Below are positions 48,214 through 56,346 of a DNA stretch of 64,000 nt, in pieces. Both the position numbers and the translations under genes were made by a program. The DNA comes from Proteus mirabilis ATCC 29906 (lineage in GTDB: Bacteria; Pseudomonadota; Gammaproteobacteria; Enterobacterales; Enterobacteriaceae): contig NZ_GG668576.1 of NCBI RefSeq assembly GCF_000160755.1, positions 792,271 to 856,270 on the forward strand, read 5' to 3'. How positions within the stretch are numbered: the first letter of the stretch is position 1; the number at the start of each line of letters is the position of its first letter. The notes beneath the pieces were generated by a model. That model saw only the letters and a list, made by a program, of their open reading frames with translations. It was not told the DNA's origin and searched no databases.

Positions 48214-49305
48214 CTATTTAAAAAATTCTTTACTACCATGTGGCGCACAACGCAAATATTGCGGAGCGACTTTAATGGTCTGCTTTAACTTTTCAGCCGC
48301 ATGCCAAGGCCAACGAGGATCATAAAGTATTCCTCTGCCTAATGCGATAAAATCAGCTTGTTCAGTCAGTAAAATAGCTTCTGCTTGCTCTGGCTCTGTA
48401 ATTAACCCAACCGCAATCACGGGTAATTGTGTTTCATTATAGATGGCTTGAGCAAAGGGAACCTGATAATTAGGTCCTAGCTTGATGGCTTGTTTGTCTG
48501 ATAAGCCACCGGAAGAAACATGAATATAGTGGCAACCGAGATCTTCAAGATGTTGAGTTAATGCGATAGAACTTTCCAGATCCCATCCTCCTTCAACCCA
48601 ATCAGTCGCTGATATTCTTACTCCCACACACATTTTGTCAGAGACTGCTTTTTTGACTGCAGTAAAAACATCAATTAACAAGCGGCTACGATTATTAAAA
48701 TCACCGCCATACTGATCGGTGCGATGGTTTGATAATGGTGATAAGAATTCATGCAGTAAATAACCATGAGCACCATGTATCTCAATAACATCAATGCCTG
48801 CTGACTCAGCTCTTTTAGCTGCTTCAACAAATGCGTTTTTTATCTTTTCAATCTCATCAATTGTTAATGCTTGAGGCTGATGATATTGACCAAAAGCAAT
48901 ACTAGAAGGTGCTACTTTTTGCCAGCCATTCTCATCATCAGGAGCCAATGATTTTCCACCTTCCCATGGCAACGATGTTGATGCTTTTCGCCCCGCATGA
49001 GCCAACTGTATACCTATTTTAGCATTAGTATGCTGTTTTATATCGCTAATAAGCTGTTTTAATGCGCGACCATGTTCCTCAGACCATAATCCGAGATCTT
49101 TATAGCTAATTCTACCTCGAGGCTCTACCGCCGTCGCTTCTATAATCACTAAAGCGGCACCTGATAATGCTAATTGCCCATAGTGCATTGTATGCCAAGA
49201 TGTGGGTATTCCATCTTGCGCAGAATATTGGCACATTGGTGCAACAATAATACGGTTGTCTAATTGATGAGGTCCTAATTTATTAGGCGTAAATAACAAA
49301 CTCAT
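48214..49305 (-). CDS. Old yellow enzyme, YqjM/NamA-like
   Basis: About 363 residues, a TIM-barrel FMN oxidoreductase that reduces activated C=C bonds with NADPH. Seen: VAPMCQYSA with the YqjM-class cysteine, HYGQLALSGAALVIIEATAV in part, AHAGRK, the substrate-binding pair in IHGAHGYLLHEFLSPLSNHR, and ALGRGILYDP binding FMN phosphate. AGGAGG lies 7 bases before the ATG at 49305; the longer frame to 49338 is not needed. The physiological substrate is unknown. Confidence 0.9.
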   Translation of the reverse strand: MSLLFTPNKLGPHQLDNRIIVAPMCQYSAQDGIPTSWHTMHYGQLALSGAALVIIEATAVEPRGRISYKDLGLWSEEHGRALKQLISDIKQHTNAKIGIQLAHAGRKASTSLPWEGGKSLAPDDENGWQKVAPSSIAFGQYHQPQALTIDEIEKIKNAFVEAAKRAESAGIDVIEIHGAHGYLLHEFLSPLSNHRTDQYGGDFNNRSRLLIDVFTAVKKAVSDKMCVGVRISATDWVEGGWDLESSIALTQHLEDLGCHYIHVSSGGLSDKQAIKLGPNYQVPFAQAIYNETQLPVIAVGLITEPEQAEAILLTEQADFIALGRGILYDPRWPWHAAEKLKQTIKVAPQYLRCAPHGSKEFFK

Positions 49306-49573
49306 GCAAAGCCTCCTGCTATATAAGCAATGAGACAAAAATCATTTTTATCTTATGGTTACGATTAAAAATAATTATTTGCCCTCTATCTGGTTTTAAA
49401 TGAACCATCACTATAACTTAATAAGGCTAACGCATTAAATGACATAACGCGATAACCTATCTCACAGAGTGCTAAGAAAAACAGACTTCAATGGCTGATC
49501 CTAATACAACATCTAATAAAATAGCGGTATTACATGCCATATTAGGTTATAACGCATTATAGGATATGAAATA

Positions 49574-49840
49574 TTAATGTGGTTTTACTAATAAGAGTGA
49601 TAGCTTTCTTGCAAAGGGTAAAACGAATAAAACGGTTGGAAACGCAATCATCCAAGATACCCCCCATGAAGAGAACCAAGGTGCAAACATAAGGCTATTT
49701 AAGCCCATTGTTTTTGCTGTACTAATAAAAGAAACAATGCCACACATCACAAAAGATAGGAAAAACGGAACCAGGAAAATCATGGCTCTTGGTGGCAATT
49801 TAGGTATACCCAAAATATTATTTTTATCTTGAAAAAACAT
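49574..49840 (-). CDS. DUF2798-like small membrane protein
   Basis: About 88 residues from MFFQDKN, or 110 if the ATG at 49906 is used; neither start has a strong ribosome site. Two membrane helices (IFLVPFFLSFVMCGIVSFIS; WMIAFPTVLFVLPFARKL), the second with the SWMIAFPTVLFVLPF pattern of DUF2798 proteins. Function unknown. A Fur-type box and a near-ideal promoter lie upstream (49980-50030), so it is probably iron-repressed. Confidence 0.68.
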   Translation of the reverse strand: MFFQDKNNILGIPKLPPRAMIFLVPFFLSFVMCGIVSFISTAKTMGLNSLMFAPWFSSWGVSWMIAFPTVLFVLPFARKLSLLLVKPH

Positions 49841-49979
49841 AGAAAAGACCCCAATAAAAACGTGTACTACGGCATATAACCGCCAATACAACAGGCGAAT
49901 ACCCATAAAGGTAAAAAAATTAAGTTATATGCGTTGATTAACGTAAACGCTTACGAGTCTTGTAGACTAGACCGATGCT

Positions 49980-50030
49980 AGTATATAAATGAAAGTATTT
50001 TTGTCAAGTAAACTATTATCATTATCATTT
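49980..50030 (-). promoter_or_regulatory. Promoter with Fur-box-like operator
   Basis: Leftward TTGACA (50007-50002), 16-base spacer, TATACT (49985-49980). Directly upstream on the same strand lies AATGATAATGATAATAG (50029-50013), matching two GATAAT hexamers of the Fur consensus. The box abuts the -35, a typical repressor position. Confidence 0.68.
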
Positions 50031-50154
50031 AATAAAAACAATAGAATTCATGAATAACTTAAGTGGATCTTTATCTTTCAACAGAACTACACCAAGGGTA
50101 TAACATTATTACTCATATTTTGAGTTAATTTTTACCCAATACATTTTATCGGTG

Positions 50155-50181
50155 AAATGCTCCCTGAGGAGGGGAGCATTT
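50155..50181. repeat. Hairpin without T-tract
   Basis: AAATGCTCCC (50155-50164) and GGGAGCATTT (50172-50181) with a 7-base loop. It is the most GC-rich spot in this spacer. It lacks a U-tract on either strand, so its role is unclear. Confidence 0.5.
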
Positions 50182-50822
50182 CTGACACAGAACGATTTAA
50201 TTAATATTAAAAGTGATCATCTAATTGCATATTAATTCCTTTTAATAACAGTGTTTATTCCAATTAAATTGCATAATTTTATTTAGAATATTGAAATGTA
50301 TAGGGTAAATAAATTAATTAACTCTGATACAACATGCTTATCTTACTATATTGTTTTTTATCTAATAGTAAGAAAAGATCGCCTCTTATCTCATATTCAA
50401 TATGATAAAATTATATTTTAGATATTATCCATTTTCATACAACATATTTATTATCTGCTCATTTATAATTAATGCCTTTATTTTCTATTATTAATAGAAT
50501 TAATATTATCAATTTACGTTAATGCATTACTTTCTATGAGTTAACTCTTTGGTTATATTGAAATTTAAAACAATACAGTTCAGCAATAAATGTCATCATC
50601 ATCATAAAAGCAAGTATTTATTTATCACCTCTATAAAAGATTTATGTAGAAAGTGATTATTTTATTACTTAAACACCTTACTTTCAGTAAAAATACATAT
50701 TTAATAACATATTATCTAATATTAAGAGTTGATTAATCACACTTAGCTTTATCTTTTATTATATTGCTCAAACTTTATTTGCCTTTTATACTTTCTTAAA
50801 GCATATTTTTATAGGTGTTATT

Positions 50823-51488
50823 ATGAATATTTTATTAGTTGAAGACGATCTGCAATTAGGAAAGGCGCTCTGTCGTGGTCTAGAAATTGCCGGTTTTCAG
50901 CCCTGCTGGGTAAGATTGCTTGCGGATGCACGTGTTCAATTAAACCAAAAAGCCTTTGATTTAATGTTGCTTGATCTAGGTCTTCCTGATGGTGATGGTC
51001 AAGATGAACTTATCGCACTAAGAAAAAGTGGTGAAAAAATACCCATTATTATTTTGACGGCTCGTACTCAAATAGATAACCTAGTACAAACATTAGATTC
51101 AGGTGCTGACGATTTCTTACCAAAACCTTTTGCTATGCCTGAATTAATTTCTCGTGTAAAAGCCGTAAGTCGCCGTATGGCCGGTTTCTCTTCACAGATT
51201 TGGTCTATTGGTGATTTACAGCTTAATCCCTCGAATCATCAAGTCACTTTAAATGGTGAACTATTGTTATTATCAGGTAAAGAGTACCAGCTATTATATG
51301 AGCTGATGCGCAATACAGATAATGTAGTACGTAAATCTGATTTAGAACAACGCTTATTTGGCTTAGATGACAAAATTGAAAGTAACTCACTTGAAGTTCA
51401 TATGCACAACTTACGCCGTAAAATAGGCAAAGAGCGTATTATTACGGTTCGCGGTATCGGTTATCTCTTAAAAAAAGAAGTGAACTAA
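50823..51488 (+). CDS. rppA: OmpR-family response regulator (RppA-like)
   Basis: A 221-residue receiver plus winged-helix regulator. Phosphoacceptor Asp51 (LMLLDLGLPDGDG), conserved Lys in FLPKPF, and the DNA-binding end (SNSLEVHMHNLRRKIG, TVRGIGYLL). It is of the QseB/PmrA type. In P. mirabilis the RppAB pair affects swarming and polymyxin B resistance; I assign the name from the Proteus context and protein type, not from an alignment. The kinase gene starts at the next base after its stop. Confidence 0.72.
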   Translation: MNILLVEDDLQLGKALCRGLEIAGFQPCWVRLLADARVQLNQKAFDLMLLDLGLPDGDGQDELIALRKSGEKIPIIILTARTQIDNLVQTLDSGADDFLPKPFAMPELISRVKAVSRRMAGFSSQIWSIGDLQLNPSNHQVTLNGELLLLSGKEYQLLYELMRNTDNVVRKSDLEQRLFGLDDKIESNSLEVHMHNLRRKIGKERIITVRGIGYLLKKEVN

Positions 51489-52892
51489 ATGAAGATCCGC
51501 TCTTTCTTTATTTATACTATCTTTCTACAAACGATATCTATCGTGATGTTATGGGGCGTTTGGTTAGCTTGGATAGAATTTGATTATCTTGCTGACTTTG
51601 AAACTATCTACAATAAGCAACAAGAAATTATTGCTGAAGGATTTGCCAATACACTCGAAACGGTTTCTTCTCAACCCGAGACAGTAAAACAGATAGCTCA
51701 CCATTTACAAAACATGTATATCGATACCATGCTTAATGGTGAAGATGATGATTTACACTATTTACCTTGGTTTATTGTCTTAAATAAAGATAATGATCTG
51801 ATTTATACCAATAGACCGGAACTTTCTCTGCCTAAACGGGTACTGTCGCTTGCCTCTGAAAAAATCTCTGTGGCTGGGGAGAAATGGTATTTATCTTATA
51901 GTTGGGGAAAACAACATAAAATTAAAGTTTTTATTGGTGAATCCGTCGAAGATAGAGGACATGTCATTGGTAACCCTATTTCCGGTACTTTTGTGCCCTT
52001 CCTATTTATTTTAGCGACGGTGATCTTGGCTATCTTAATTACTGCTTATTTTAGTTTGCGCCCTTTAAGACAAGCCGCAGAGCTGATTTCTAACCGAAAA
52101 CCTCGTAATTTAACGCCAATTAATGTCGGACAACAATTTAAAGAGATCCGCCCTATCTTTAAAGAGCTTAACCAATTAATGGCAAGAATAGATGCGGCTA
52201 ATATTAGAGAAAAACAATTTATGGCTGATGCGGCTCATGAGCTAAGAACCCCGATTGCAGCAGTGATTGCCCAATTGCACATTCTCTCTTTAGTCGATGA
52301 AAAGCAGGAGCGAGAAGAAATTATTGAAGATATGAAACAATCTCTGGATAGAGCCGCCGCACTTTCCCACCAGCTTATTGATTTAGCAAGATTAGAGTGT
52401 GACGATTTCCCTATAAAAATAGAATCCTTTGATGTTTATAATATTATTGGTAATGCTATTGCTCAGCGCGTGCCTTATGCCTTAACAAAAAATATTGAGC
52501 TATCTTTAAATGAAGGTATGTCACTTAAAATAGAAACAGATAAACAAGCACTACTGTCTATTTTTAATAACTTATTGGATAATGCAATCAAATATTGCCC
52601 CAATAATAGTCAAGTCGAAGTGACTATTGAACATAAAGATACCCATCATCTCAATATTATTCTGCGTGATAATGGACCAGGAATTGCACCTGAGTATATT
52701 AGCTCACTATTTTCCCGTTTTTATCGTGTTCCGGGATCACAAGGGACGGGCAGTGGTTTAGGCTTATCTATTGCACAAAATCTCGCTGAAAAAATTCAAG
52801 CAACCATTTCCATTACTGAAGGGCTACACAATAAAGGTATTGGTTTTATTATTACCTTACCGTTAAAAATTAAACCACTAGATAATGAGTAA
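51489..52892 (+). CDS. rppB: Sensor histidine kinase (RppB-like)
   Basis: 467 residues: TM1 (about 5-27), periplasmic sensor (about 28-165), TM2 (about 166-190), a HAMP-like linker, H-box FMADAAHELRTPIAAV, N-box SIFNNLLDNAIKYCP, and G boxes RDNGPGIAPE and GSGLGLSIAQ. It phosphorylates the adjacent regulator. The start directly follows the rppA stop. Confidence 0.75.
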   Translation: MKIRSFFIYTIFLQTISIVMLWGVWLAWIEFDYLADFETIYNKQQEIIAEGFANTLETVSSQPETVKQIAHHLQNMYIDTMLNGEDDDLHYLPWFIVLNKDNDLIYTNRPELSLPKRVLSLASEKISVAGEKWYLSYSWGKQHKIKVFIGESVEDRGHVIGNPISGTFVPFLFILATVILAILITAYFSLRPLRQAAELISNRKPRNLTPINVGQQFKEIRPIFKELNQLMARIDAANIREKQFMADAAHELRTPIAAVIAQLHILSLVDEKQEREEIIEDMKQSLDRAAALSHQLIDLARLECDDFPIKIESFDVYNIIGNAIAQRVPYALTKNIELSLNEGMSLKIETDKQALLSIFNNLLDNAIKYCPNNSQVEVTIEHKDTHHLNIILRDNGPGIAPEYISSLFSRFYRVPGSQGTGSGLGLSIAQNLAEKIQATISITEGLHNKGIGFIITLPLKIKPLDNE

Positions 52893-52897
52893 ATATA

Positions 52898-52930
52898 TTA
52901 TAGGAGGCCTTTGCCTCCTATAATTTTAGT
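52898..52930. terminator. Terminator between rppB and azlD
   Basis: TTATAGGAGGC (52898-52908) pairs with GCCTCCTATAA (52913-52923), 4-base loop, tail TTTTAGTT on the plus strand. Likely serves both convergent units. Confidence 0.82.
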
Positions 52931-52948
52931 TAAAACTATTAGTTATGC

Positions 52949-53278
52949 TTATCCCCACAAAGTGGCTATCCAACGTAGCATCGCGGTAATAATAGCAGCA
53001 CTTAATACCACCAAAATAAAAGGTTTCTTTTTCCAAGTTAAAACGCCCGCAACACCCACACCAATAATCTTGGCAATATCAGCGAGTTGGTCACTATCAA
53101 AAAAAGTAGATGTCATTGCAACCGAAAATAAGATCACGATTGCTGAAAGTGAAAACATTTCTTTGACCCGCTCAGACATCCCCGTTTTATTATTTAATAA
53201 GATACCGGAGATGCGCATGGCATAAGTTCCTACGGCTAAAATAGCGATACCTGCGATAAGTGAAGTTGTTGAGATCAT
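52949..53278 (-). CDS. AzlD-family branched-chain amino acid exporter subunit
   Basis: 109 residues, about four membrane helices, AzlD domain (GTYAMRISGILL near the N-terminus, VLTWKKKPFILVVLSAAIIT later). AzlCD/YgaZH pairs export branched-chain or related amino acids. It overlaps the AzlC gene by 4 bases, implying coupled translation. Confidence 0.85.
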   Translation of the reverse strand: MISTTSLIAGIAILAVGTYAMRISGILLNNKTGMSERVKEMFSLSAIVILFSVAMTSTFFDSDQLADIAKIIGVGVAGVLTWKKKPFILVVLSAAIITAMLRWIATLWG

Positions 53279-53937
53279 ATTTTTCTCACCACAAATAAAA
53301 CGCCTAACAAGGATAATAAAACCGGTATTCCCGCAGGGAGAAACAGTGTCGTTGCTAAGGCAATCACACTACCAATAATAGCGGCTTTTCGTGTTAATTT
53401 ATTTTTCAATGCCGGTAAACTTAGTGCCAAAATAATCGCTGGGAACATCGCATCTAAACCAAGCATTTTTATATCAACAATAAAAGAGCCTAAATAAACA
53501 CCTAGCATAGTACCTAACGGCCACATCAGTAAAATGCCTAATCCACAAGCCCAAAATGCTAATCTATTTTGCTCAGCAGTCGATTGAGATAACCCAAAAA
53601 CCACACTTTCATCATTTAATATATGAAAGCCTAATAGTGATTTAATCCCTTTTCCGGGTAACTCTTTCACCGCCATACTAAAAGGGATGTGCCTTGCATT
53701 GACCATTAAACCAGCGAGTGCCGCATAGATGGCGCTTCCCCCCATCGCAACCACTCCGATAAATAGAAATTCAGAAGCCCCTGCTAAAACAAAAATCGAT
53801 AACGAAAGAGGTACCCAAAAATCGAAACCTTGAGTATGTGCTAAAGCACCATAAGATATTCCAACGATCCCATCCGCTAATGAAACAAGCAGAATATCTC
53901 TAAGTACGTTATTATCTAGACGACTGTTAATATGCAT
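53275..53937 (-). CDS. AzlC-family amino acid exporter subunit
   Basis: 220 residues, about six to seven helices. AzlC features: SLADGIVGISYGALAHTQGF in part, FLFIGVVAMGGSAIYAALAG, NARHIPFSMAV and FHILNDESV. Large subunit of the exporter. Transcribed away from the XRE-cupin regulator, which probably controls it. Confidence 0.87.
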   Translation of the reverse strand: MHINSRLDNNVLRDILLVSLADGIVGISYGALAHTQGFDFWVPLSLSIFVLAGASEFLFIGVVAMGGSAIYAALAGLMVNARHIPFSMAVKELPGKGIKSLLGFHILNDESVVFGLSQSTAEQNRLAFWACGLGILLMWPLGTMLGVYLGSFIVDIKMLGLDAMFPAIILALSLPALKNKLTRKAAIIGSVIALATTLFLPAGIPVLLSLLGVLFVVRKI

Positions 53938-53954
53938 AAAAAACGTATTATTTA

Positions 53955-53984
53955 TTGAACGATTTGTTCATTATGTTGAACGAT
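53955..53984. promoter_or_regulatory. Candidate operator between azlC and the XRE-cupin gene
   Basis: TTGAACGAT occurs twice (53955-53963 and 53976-53984), and the first overlaps an inverted repeat TGAAC-N5-GTTCA (53956-53970). Position in the divergent spacer suits the adjacent XRE-type regulator. Confidence 0.5.
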
Positions 53985-54018
53985 GTATTTTTTTGCAAGC
54001 TGATTTTTGAAGGAAACT

Positions 54019-54582
54019 ATGATGTCATCACCTTCGGCACCCATTGAAATTATTTCTCAATCTATTGCTAGAGAAAGAAAAAAAGCAGGTCTTTCACTTG
54101 CAGAAATCGCAAGGCGAGCGGGGATCGCAAAGTCAACGTTATCCCAATTAGAAGCGGGACAAGGTAATCCAAGTATCGAAACTTTATGGGCTATTTGCGT
54201 CGCACTCAATATTCCGTTTTCACAACTGATTTCCTCACCTAAACCAGAAGTTAAAGTGATCCGCAAAGGTGATGGATTTAAAATTAGTGCAGAAAAGGCC
54301 TATTACCATGCCTTTTTATTGTCATCTTGCCCCAATGGCGCGAAGCGCGATATTTATACGGTTATTGCTCAACCGGGTAAAGATAGAGTATCAGATCCTC
54401 ATAGTAAAAATGTCACAGAACATATTCTTATAATTAGCGGTCGTGCCATTGTCGGTACTTTAGATAATCAACAAGAGTTATCTCCCGGTGACTATATTTG
54501 TTACCCTGGTGACGTTACTCATGTGCTACGTGCATTAGAGCCAGATACTACCGCTGTCATGATCATTGAACATCACAATTAG
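54019..54582 (+). CDS. XRE-family regulator with cupin domain
   Basis: About 188 residues. N-terminal helix-turn-helix (SLAEIARRAGIAKSTLSQLE, about 24-43) and C-terminal cupin (VTEHILIISGRAIVGTL, LSPGDYICYPGDVTHVL). Such regulators often sense amino acids or small acids and control adjacent transporters. AAGGA precedes the ATG at 54019; an extension to a TTG at 54007 is unlikely. Divergent from azlCD. Confidence 0.85.
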   Translation: MMSSPSAPIEIISQSIARERKKAGLSLAEIARRAGIAKSTLSQLEAGQGNPSIETLWAICVALNIPFSQLISSPKPEVKVIRKGDGFKISAEKAYYHAFLLSSCPNGAKRDIYTVIAQPGKDRVSDPHSKNVTEHILIISGRAIVGTLDNQQELSPGDYICYPGDVTHVLRALEPDTTAVMIIEHHN

Positions 54583-54593
54583 TGACAATGGTA

Positions 54594-54637
54594 TTATCGC
54601 ACTGATTTTTCTGATAAAGTCAAAATCAGTGCGATAA
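54594..54637. terminator. Hairpin between convergent genes
   Basis: A perfect 16-bp stem TTATCGCACTGATTTT (54594-54609) / AAAATCAGTGCGATAA (54622-54637), 12-base loop. No separate U-tract, but placed exactly between two convergent stops. Confidence 0.62.
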
Positions 54638-54644
54638 AAATTTA

Positions 54645-55502
54645 CTATGGTTTCACACCGGCTTTCTCAAGATAAATCTCTCTTAAGCGTTGTGATAACG
54701 CCCCTACCTTACCTTGATTTATTTTTTCATTATCAATGGAGATCACCGGCCAAATTAAGGTAGTCGCTGAACTAATAAAAGCCTCTTTGGCTTGTTTCGC
54801 TTCTTCGAGTGTAAATAAACGCTCAATGATGGTGAGTTTTTGCTCTTTGGCTAACTGAATAATCGCTTGTCGCGTGATCCCCGGTAAAATATCTTGGCTT
54901 AATGGGCGAGTGATAATTTCATCTTGCTGATTAACAATAAAGAAATTGCTTGAACTCCCTTCGGTGATATAACTCTCTTTGATAAAAATAGCATCATCAG
55001 CACCTTGCTGATGCGCATGATGTTTAGCTAGACATGCAGCAAGTAATGCCACCGTTTTAATATCACAGCGTTGCCAACGAATATCCTCAACACTTACGAC
55101 AGAAATTCCTTTGCTTGCATTAGGATGATTTACCACCGTTGAGTGTTGAACAAATAGCACCAATGTAGGAGCGACTGATGAAGACGGGAAATCAAAAAAA
55201 CGTGATGAATCGGCGCCACGAGTGACTTGTAAATAGATAAGTCCTTCATGCAGATGGTTCTTATCTATCAATTGCCCGTGGATCTCTTTTAATTGCTCTT
55301 TGGTTAAAGAAAAAGGCATTGATAATGCTTTGCAAGAGCGCTGTAAACGTTGAAAATGCCCTTCAAAATCAATTAATTGTCCGTTAATAACGGCGGTAAC
55401 TTCATAAACGGCATCAGCAAATAAGAAACCTCGATCAAAAACAGAGATATTAGCTTGTTCTTTAGGTACAAATTGGTTATTTAAATACACAATCTCAGAC
55501 AT
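54645..55502 (-). CDS. D-amino-acid transaminase (class IV)
   Basis: A 285-residue PLP enzyme. The start FVPKEQANISVFDRGFLFADAVYEV (shown in part: ISVFDRGFLFADAVYE), the PLP lysine in RCDIKTVALL (about 147), and YITEGSSSNFFIV are typical of D-alanine transaminases. It interconverts D-amino acids and 2-oxo acids, supplying D-Glu or D-Ala. GGAGG precedes the ATG. Branched-chain aminotransferases share this fold, but the length and FDRGFLFAD block favour Dat. Confidence 0.87.
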   Translation of the reverse strand: MSEIVYLNNQFVPKEQANISVFDRGFLFADAVYEVTAVINGQLIDFEGHFQRLQRSCKALSMPFSLTKEQLKEIHGQLIDKNHLHEGLIYLQVTRGADSSRFFDFPSSSVAPTLVLFVQHSTVVNHPNASKGISVVSVEDIRWQRCDIKTVALLAACLAKHHAHQQGADDAIFIKESYITEGSSSNFFIVNQQDEIITRPLSQDILPGITRQAIIQLAKEQKLTIIERLFTLEEAKQAKEAFISSATTLIWPVISIDNEKINQGKVGALSQRLREIYLEKAGVKP

Positions 55503-55688
55503 TTTACCTCCGTGATAAATTGTATTAACCTTGATAACTTTTCACCACACTACTCTTTCACATTACTATTTCAAATGCTACTGACTTTCTAATACAAATC
55601 TTTAATGGCCTTTTTCTTTAAAGAATTCCTGTTATATAGCTAAAAATTGCTATAATTTGCTATAAGGATTACAAATTAAGAGGTTGTT

Positions 55689-56267
55689 ATGTTAGACATT
55701 AATAAAAATAATTTATCTCAGCTAACAGAGAAACTCGTTAAAAAGCAGTGTACTTTAATGAGTATCATTGCCATGCTGGGATTACTTGCGGGTATTATCT
55801 GTATTATTAACCCTTTTTCTTCAGGGGTCGTGGTCAGTGTTTTCCTCGGTGTGGTGTTTTTTGCTTGTGCAATAACCAGCATAATGGCGGCCTTTAATAG
55901 CCGGATCTCTTCTGGTTGGTCGATGTTAATTACTTTACTTGCTGGTTTTATCTATCTATTTTTAGGTTATATTTTTATTACCGATCCTTTAAATGGCATG
56001 TTAAGCCTTGCATTTATTATCGGTTATTTATTTATCTTTGCAGGAATACTCCGCTTAGTACTCGGCTTTAAGCAAATTAAAGATAGCTTTTATGGCTGGT
56101 TTAATATTTTAGTGGGCTTTTTAGATCTTGTTTTAGCCTATTTCTTACTAGCTTTTGGCCCTGAAACTTCTATAACACTGGTGATGGCATTGATTGGTAT
56201 ACAACTTATTTTAAGTTCTATAACTATTCTATCAATAGCCAGTGCAATCAAGCGAATGACTCGTTAA
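55689..56267 (+). CDS. HdeD-family acid-resistance membrane protein
   Basis: 192 residues, six membrane helices in three pairs (for example IIAMLGLLAGIICIINP; LLAGFIYLFLGYIFITDP; FNILVGFLDLVLAYFLLAFGP), the HdeD pattern. In E. coli HdeD aids acid resistance at high density. AGAGG precedes the ATG. No hdeAB neighbours. Confidence 0.82.
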   Translation: MLDINKNNLSQLTEKLVKKQCTLMSIIAMLGLLAGIICIINPFSSGVVVSVFLGVVFFACAITSIMAAFNSRISSGWSMLITLLAGFIYLFLGYIFITDPLNGMLSLAFIIGYLFIFAGILRLVLGFKQIKDSFYGWFNILVGFLDLVLAYFLLAFGPETSITLVMALIGIQLILSSITILSIASAIKRMTR

Positions 56268-56297
56268 TGATGTCTTACGTTTAATTTGTTATTTAAA

Positions 56298-56324
56298 TTT
56301 AGAGCCACACAATGTGGCTCTAAA
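56298..56324. terminator. Hairpin between hdeD-like gene and the Ig-like gene
   Basis: TTTAGAGCCACA (56298-56309) pairs with TGTGGCTCTAAA (56313-56324), 3-base loop; leftward tail TTTAAAT. Shared between convergent genes. Confidence 0.65.
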
Positions 56325-56346
56325 TCGTAAGCAAAAAAGTTGTATA

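Larger units (their letters stand above)
49907..50822. other. Spacer between the DUF2798 gene and rppA
   Basis: 916 AT-rich bases holding the leftward Fur-type promoter (49980-50030), a 10-bp hairpin (50155-50181) and, near its right end, the rppA promoter which I could not define. No further gene is supported. Confidence 0.6.
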
